From Bacillota bacterium (GTDB lineage Bacteria > Bacillota_C > Negativicutes > JAEYSJ01): a stretch of DNA of 16,442 nucleotides. The position numbers were made by a program, and so were the translations under genes. The stretch is taken from the NCBI GenBank assembly GCA_023434855.1, contig JAEYSJ010000380.1, positions 1-16,442 on the forward strand. The letters are read 5' to 3'. Positions 12,963-16,442 of the stretch are shown here, in pieces (position 1 is the stretch's first letter; the number at the start of each line of letters is the position of its first letter). The notes beneath the pieces were generated by a model. It worked only from the letters and a program-made list of their open reading frames with translations. It ran no database searches and was not told where the DNA came from.

Positions 12963-13817
12963 TTATAATGGATTATGTTTGATAAACGTGTTTTCTTCAA
13001 GCTCTTTATAAGCTAGATTTAATTCTTCCTTAGTATTCATAACAATCGGGCCACCCCAGGCAATCGGTTCCCTTAAAGGTTTCCCCGATAAAAGCAAAAA
13101 CCGCAGCCCTTTGTCGGAAGCTTTTGTCCGAAACGTAAACCCTTCATCAAAAAGCACGGCGTACCTCGCCGGAACATGCTGACCCGTGCCGGGGCCAAAA
13201 TATCCCTCACCCTGCACAATATAAACAAACAATGTCTCATCCCTCACTGTATTCAAGCGCCACTCAGTCCCCGGTTTCATTTCTACATCAAGATACAAAG
13301 CCTTGATATATTCACCTTCCATGGCCCCCATTTTCCCCTTATAGGTTCCGGCGATAATGTGTATCTTCTGTTCCCCCTCGTCGATTACCGGAATGTCTGC
13401 CTTCACTATTCCATGATATTTTGGAGTAGCCATTTTATTTTGCGCAGGCAGATTGAGCCACAGCTGAACCCCCAGCATTCTTTCACTGGGCTGGGGCATT
13501 TCCTGATGAATAATTCCCGAACCTGCCGTCATCCATTGGCAATCCCCGTCCAAAATGCTCCCTTTGTTCCCCAGGCTGTCGCCGTGTTCGATATTCCCCT
13601 GAAGTAAATATGTAATGGTCTCGATGCCGCGGTGCGGGTGCCAGGGAAATCCCCTGATATAATCATCAGGGTTTACGGAGTCAAAAGCGTCCAACAACAG
13701 AAACGGATCAAAATCCTCAGTATCACGATGGCCAACAACCCTTACCAGTCTTACACCGGCGCCGTCAATTGCATGCTTACCGGTTACGATCCTGCGTATG
13801 GCCCGTACATCGTTCAT
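12963..13817 (-). CDS. Pirin family protein (cupin-fold metal-binding protein)
   Basis: The product is 284 aa with two cupin barrels, the usual pirin length. The metal ligands known from human pirin (three His and one Glu) are conserved: His60 and His62 in PWHPHRG, His104 and Glu106 in SGIIHQEMP. GIETITYLLQGNIEH and GVQLWLNLP are further pirin hallmarks. Bacterial pirins include quercetin dioxygenases and regulators of enzymes such as pyruvate dehydrogenase; the role here is unknown. The start is placed at ATG 13817 because GGGGAG then lies 9 bases upstream. An in-frame ATG at 13823 and a TTG at 13826 sit too close to that site. The gene stands alone between the two copies of the 111-bp inverted repeat. 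No good T-run terminator follows it, only a tandem AAATTATC pair at 12916-12931. Confidence 0.95.
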   Translation of the reverse strand: MNDVRAIRRIVTGKHAIDGAGVRLVRVVGHRDTEDFDPFLLLDAFDSVNPDDYIRGFPWHPHRGIETITYLLQGNIEHGDSLGNKGSILDGDCQWMTAGSGIIHQEMPQPSERMLGVQLWLNLPAQNKMATPKYHGIVKADIPVIDEGEQKIHIIAGTYKGKMGAMEGEYIKALYLDVEMKPGTEWRLNTVRDETLFVYIVQGEGYFGPGTGQHVPARYAVLFDEGFTFRTKASDKGLRFLLLSGKPLREPIAWGGPIVMNTKEELNLAYKELEENTFIKHNPL

Positions 13818-13859
13818 AGTCATCAACTCCCCATATAAAAGTAATGTCTACTGTTCTCA

Positions 13860-13970
13860 TAAGAAAAACGTTCCGTTTTCGAACAGTGAAGAATTTAAGT
13901 TACTTTTCGACTAAACTGCAGGTAATTAGCTGTTTGCAATTGCCCGAAAAGTTATAAATTCTGATACAGG
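13860..13970 (-). repeat. Right copy of the 111-bp structured inverted repeat flanking pirin
   Basis: This is the inverted counterpart of 12739-12849, lying 42 bases upstream of the pirin start. On the minus strand it carries the same long stem-loop and the same AAAACG-GAA-CGTTTTTCTT end, pointing at pirin, so it would form part of any long pirin leader. Two stem positions differ from the left copy. Both are C in the left copy and T here on the corresponding strand, and both keep a G-U pair. Two more differences fall in the loop and three in the linker. The terminator-like hairpin is identical. Confidence 0.9.
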
Positions 13971-13974
13971 AAGA

Positions 13975-13998
13975 AGAACCGTCTTCTCAGACGGCTCT
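13975..13998 (-). terminator. Hairpin, possible terminator of the copper-protein operon
   Basis: AGAACCGTCT (13975-13984) and AGACGGCTCT (13989-13998) pair at 9 of 10 positions around TCTC. On the minus strand it is followed by TTCTTCTTCC, a moderately T-rich tail. It sits about 130 bases after the cupredoxin stop and directly against the right 111-bp repeat. Bases 13999-14126 hold nothing else I recognise. Confidence 0.45.
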
Positions 13999-14126
13999 GG
14001 ATTGCAAAATGCAAAGCAGATACAACAATACCCCTGGACCCATTTCCCCCAACCATGCTGTTGGTATACTGATGAAAAAAAATATTGCAGGAACTTTACT
14101 ACAGTGAATATAAACTCCCTTTGAAA

Positions 14127-14456
14127 TTAATTTTTCGCAGGTTGAACCACAATAATCCCCTTCATCGACGGATGTATAGAGCAGAAATAGGCGTAGTTTC
14201 CCGGCTCGCTGAAAGTAAAGGAAAAGCTTTCATTGGCATGCAGCTCGGGGGAGCTAAATAACTGGTTGTTGCTCACCACTGTATGGGGCACCTGATCCTG
14301 ATTGATCCAGGTGACTTTTGTCCCCACAGCAATTGTAAGAGTCGCCGGCTTGAACGAAAATCCCTCGATTACCACTTGTTGGCCGCTTTCTTCGGCAAAG
14401 ACAACTGAAGTCAGTGCAAGCAGCACCAATAACACTAAAACCGCATATCTCATCAT
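14127..14456 (-). CDS. Plastocyanin-like cupredoxin (type 1 copper protein)
   Basis: The protein has 109 aa with a signal peptide (about residues 1-21, ending VVFA), so it is exported. The mature domain of about 88 aa is a small cupredoxin barrel: GFSFKPATLTIAVGTKVTW, then VPHTV, then NYAYFCSIHPSMKG. The four type 1 copper ligands are present: His58, Cys92, His95 and Met98. Such proteins shuttle electrons in the periplasm or at the cell surface. GGGAGG (14466-14461) lies 4 bases before the first ATG and 7 before the second (14453), so the start may be either. It lies 44 bases downstream of the secreted YxFxxD gene and is probably co-transcribed with it. The redox partner is not identifiable here. 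Confidence 0.92.
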   Translation of the reverse strand: MMRYAVLVLLVLLALTSVVFAEESGQQVVIEGFSFKPATLTIAVGTKVTWINQDQVPHTVVSNNQLFSSPELHANESFSFTFSEPGNYAYFCSIHPSMKGIIVVQPAKN

Positions 14457-14500
14457 TATTCCTCCCGTTATTCAAGGTTTGTGCCGGTTTCCTTCACCTG

Positions 14501-14917
14501 CTAATTTACATTGACGATAAACCAGCTGCTGATAATATTTTGACCTTTCATATCACCGACTACCATGTCCTTACTGAAATAGTAGAGCGGCCAGCCTCTG
14601 AAAGTAGTTTGTTTCGTGCCGTCTGCCCTCGTGATCGTGCCAAAGTCGGAGGAATCCAAATTGGAGGGAACTATTATTTCTCCGGCATAAAATGCCGGCC
14701 AGTTAGCTGCAACCTTCCCAGTGGTGCTGCTTACTCCGGGTGCATCTTTGGTAAAATAGTAGAGAGTTCTTCCCTGACCGTCGACAAGGTAATTACCTAA
14801 ATCAGCATTTTGGGCCGTCATGATCGTATAATCCGACTGAGCCAATCCTATTGAAGTGGACGCCACCAGGAACAGACCAACAAGTAAAAAGATTATCGCC
14901 AAAGTATTCTTTTTCAC
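14501..14917 (-). CDS. Secreted protein with Yx(FWY)xxD motifs (COG4315/PF03640 type)
   Basis: The product is 138 aa. An N-terminal signal sequence (MKKN, a long hydrophobic run, cleavage near GLAQ) exports it. There is no lipobox Cys, so it is not an evident lipoprotein although many relatives are. Two copies of the family motif are visible: LVDGQGRTLYYFTKD and RGWPLYYFSKD, the latter followed by DMKGQ and a closing WFIVNV. The family has no firm biochemical role; members often accompany periplasmic redox or copper proteins, as here with the adjacent cupredoxin. The start is GTG at 14917 because AGGAGGG lies 6 bases before it and the signal peptide starts there; a longer frame to 14959 lacks a ribosome site. 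Confidence 0.85.
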   Translation of the reverse strand: MKKNTLAIIFLLVGLFLVASTSIGLAQSDYTIMTAQNADLGNYLVDGQGRTLYYFTKDAPGVSSTTGKVAANWPAFYAGEIIVPSNLDSSDFGTITRADGTKQTTFRGWPLYYFSKDMVVGDMKGQNIISSWFIVNVN

Positions 14918-14959
14918 ATAAATCCCTCCTATGTTTATTGATAGGCATCCAAAATTCAT

Positions 14960-15300
14960 ATGCCCCTATTCACTAACTGAATCGAAGCCACCCCTCCGTC
15001 CTTGACCGTACATAAGTTAGGACAACATATCTAACTTTCTTAAGGGTTAAGAGCTTGGCTGGTGCCGAGTTATACCGAAAAGTCCAGTTGTACCTTTTCG
15101 CACAACCAAACCTGCACCGCCGTTCCAAAGAATTGTCATGCAACACTCCTTTATCCCCGTATTCTCAGAGTTCGAATCGTATCAATTTAAACAAGACTCT
15201 AACCCGAGTGACAACTTTATAATGCAAGAAAAATGCCAAAACAGCACAACTTTTATTTTGATAAGCGACTCATGACAGTACCCGTTCATATACAAGCTTT
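14960..15300. other. Intergenic region with four consecutive small stem-loops
   Basis: No coding region is visible. Four hairpins lie in a row at 15014-15100: AAGTTAG/CTAACTT (15014-15037), CTTAA/TTAAG (15039-15051), CTTGGC/GCCGAG (15054-15069) and CGAAAAG/CTTTTCG (15076-15100). On the minus strand they lie 100-180 bases upstream of the secreted YxFxxD gene, so they could be a structured leader. They match no riboswitch I know. The remainder (15101-15300) shows nothing I recognise; promoters could not be fixed. Confidence 0.3.
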
Positions 15301-16442
15301 TTAGTCCAGTATCTGTACAACACCCTGTCCACCGTCAACAATAACCCGGCCACCGGTCTTAAGCCTTGTGGTGGCGTTACCGCATCCTACAACAGCAGGA
15401 ATACCAAGTTCTCTGGCTACAATGGCCGCGTGGGATAATGGCGCTCCAATATCCGTAATTATCGCTGCAGCCCTTGGGAACAGAGGTGTCCAACCTACAT
15501 TGGTGGTTGATGTAACTAAAATCTCACCTGTCTGAAGCATTTCGCCTTCTTCCGGACTTGTCAAAACACGCACATAGCCTTCAATCCTGCCCGCCGCTCC
15601 GGCAAATCCTTTAAGTGTTTCGGCGTCAAATACTGTATCAGGCATAGTGGCATCATAGTAATCACTTCTTCTGTTCGGATCTTTAGCCCACTGGAAAGGG
15701 TCAAACCGTCCCCGGATAATTGCTGGAAAGGGCGGCAGTGTTTTGTACTTGCTATAGGTCTCTTTTCTGGCCGGAATATGCTTGAGTGCCAAATCATCGC
15801 CTGAAAGCAGATTCAATACTTCAGCAAGATAAAGGAAAAACACATCGTCGCCAATGCCGGTAAGCTCTCCGGCCCGGAGCGCAAAAGCGCGGTTGACCCT
15901 AAATACCCGCACAAATTCCGAGCGAGCTGCTTCCCTAAGTCTGGCGGCCTCAGACGCTTTAGCTATTTGCTTTTTAATCTTATTTACCTTATCTGGGAAC
16001 TGTTGCTGAAACCGCTCCCAGGCGTGTTCATAGCGGGCCTCCTGCTTATGGAGCAGCCCTTCCACATCGGTATTTGATCTTGCAAATTCTTCGATCTGTC
16101 TTTCTAACCATTTAGCACCCTCTGCCGGATGGGGTATTGATAACTCAAATTCATGGGGACCCCGGTGGCCATATTGCATTAAATATTCTTCACGGCTTAT
16201 TTCGCCTTTAATAACTTTGTCGATGCCAATAACCAGTCCTAAACTTGCTAATCCGGCTTTCCCCCGCAAATTAGATAAAAGTATGTTTGTATCCTCAGGT
16301 CCGATTAAGTTTGACAGCTCTTTACTCAGCCTCAAAAGGAGAAAGGCTTTGCCGGCCCCTGCTATTAGACTAAACCAGGCTTTAAGATTATAAGGGTTTA
16401 GCTCTTTAATCCATAAGCCCAATAAGTCTTCTTGCGTTTCCA
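15301..16442 (-). CDS. C-terminal part of a PEP-utilizing enzyme (PEP synthase/rifampicin phosphotransferase-like), cut by the window edge
   Basis: The frame stays open to the right edge, so the gene's 5' part is missing; about 380 codons are seen. The C-terminal end is a PEP-utilizing swivelling domain: EILVTSTTNVGWTPLF, then GAPLSHAAIVARELGIPAVVG, whose His (codon 15430-15432) would carry the phosphate, and a closing GRVIVDGGQGVV. The preceding helical region contains YGHRGPHEFELS, as in rifampicin-phosphotransferase-like and atypical PEP-synthase-like proteins, which have an N-terminal ATP-grasp domain. The substrate cannot be told from this part, so I give no gene symbol. The apparent start at 16422 is only an internal TTG. 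Downstream there is no clear terminator, only a T-poor gap. Confidence 0.85.
   Translation of the reverse strand, partial: ETQEDLLGLWIKELNPYNLKAWFSLIAGAGKAFLLLRLSKELSNLIGPEDTNILLSNLRGKAGLASLGLVIGIDKVIKGEISREEYLMQYGHRGPHEFELSIPHPAEGAKWLERQIEEFARSNTDVEGLLHKQEARYEHAWERFQQQFPDKVNKIKKQIAKASEAARLREAARSEFVRVFRVNRAFALRAGELTGIGDDVFFLYLAEVLNLLSGDDLALKHIPARKETYSKYKTLPPFPAIIRGRFDPFQWAKDPNRRSDYYDATMPDTVFDAETLKGFAGAAGRIEGYVRVLTSPEEGEMLQTGEILVTSTTNVGWTPLFPRAAAIITDIGAPLSHAAIVARELGIPAVVGCGNATTRLKTGGRVIVDGGQGVVQILD

Noticed and set aside
13176..13607. 143-aa plus-strand ORF
   Set aside because: It is antisense to pirin, whose family motifs and metal ligands are unmistakable.
15170..15178. GTTCGAATC resembling a tRNA T-loop
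   Set aside because: The flanking bases form no T-arm stem and no acceptor, D or anticodon arms can be drawn around it.

Overview
The window most likely comes from a spore-forming, diderm member of the Firmicutes (Negativicutes, Sporomusaceae-like). This is an inference. Strong purine-rich ribosome binding sites and frequent TTG/GTG starts point to Firmicutes. A PagL-like outer-membrane barrel points to an LPS-bearing outer membrane. A cysteine-rich, coat-like repeat protein behind a sigma-K-like promoter points to sporulation. No rRNA, tRNA, CRISPR array, transposase or phage gene was seen.

Left part (1-5660). A minus-strand gene (245-610) encodes a 121-aa protein built on tandem Pro-Ser-Ser-Gly-Cys hexapeptides. 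Divergent from it is a complete kdpFABC operon (1026-5476) for the high-affinity K+ P-type ATPase; kdpF starts with TTG. No kdpD or kdpE lies in the window. kdpC converges on a 46-aa minus-strand gene (5512-5652) that abuts a shared hairpin terminator.

Middle (5825-11999). A large membrane-anchored GAF-PAS-PAS-GGDEF-HD-GYP protein (minus) is divergent from a secreted trypsin-like serine protease that has an HtrA-type catalytic triad and no PDZ domain. A gap of about 550 bases follows, with a 13-bp-stem hairpin and doubtful small ORFs. Next is fetAB, an ATPase/permease pair of the iron-export family, closed by a very long perfect terminator stem.

Right part (12121-16442, all genes on the minus strand). 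In transcription order the genes are a 5'-truncated PEP-utilizing enzyme (edge), a secreted Yx(FWY)xxD-motif protein, a plastocyanin-like blue copper protein, pirin, and the PagL-like barrel. The most unusual structure is here. Two 111-bp copies of one sequence, 104/111 identical and in inverted orientation, flank the pirin gene. Each copy folds into a long stem-loop followed by a small terminator-like hairpin. All seven differences between the copies fall in the loop, in a linker, or at stem positions where a G-U pair is kept.

The gene content suggests envelope and stress physiology: K+ uptake, c-di-GMP signalling, periplasmic proteolysis, metal export, periplasmic copper redox proteins and outer-membrane lipid modification. 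Apart from kdpFABC, fetAB and the copper-protein pair, the genes look like independent units separated by terminators.
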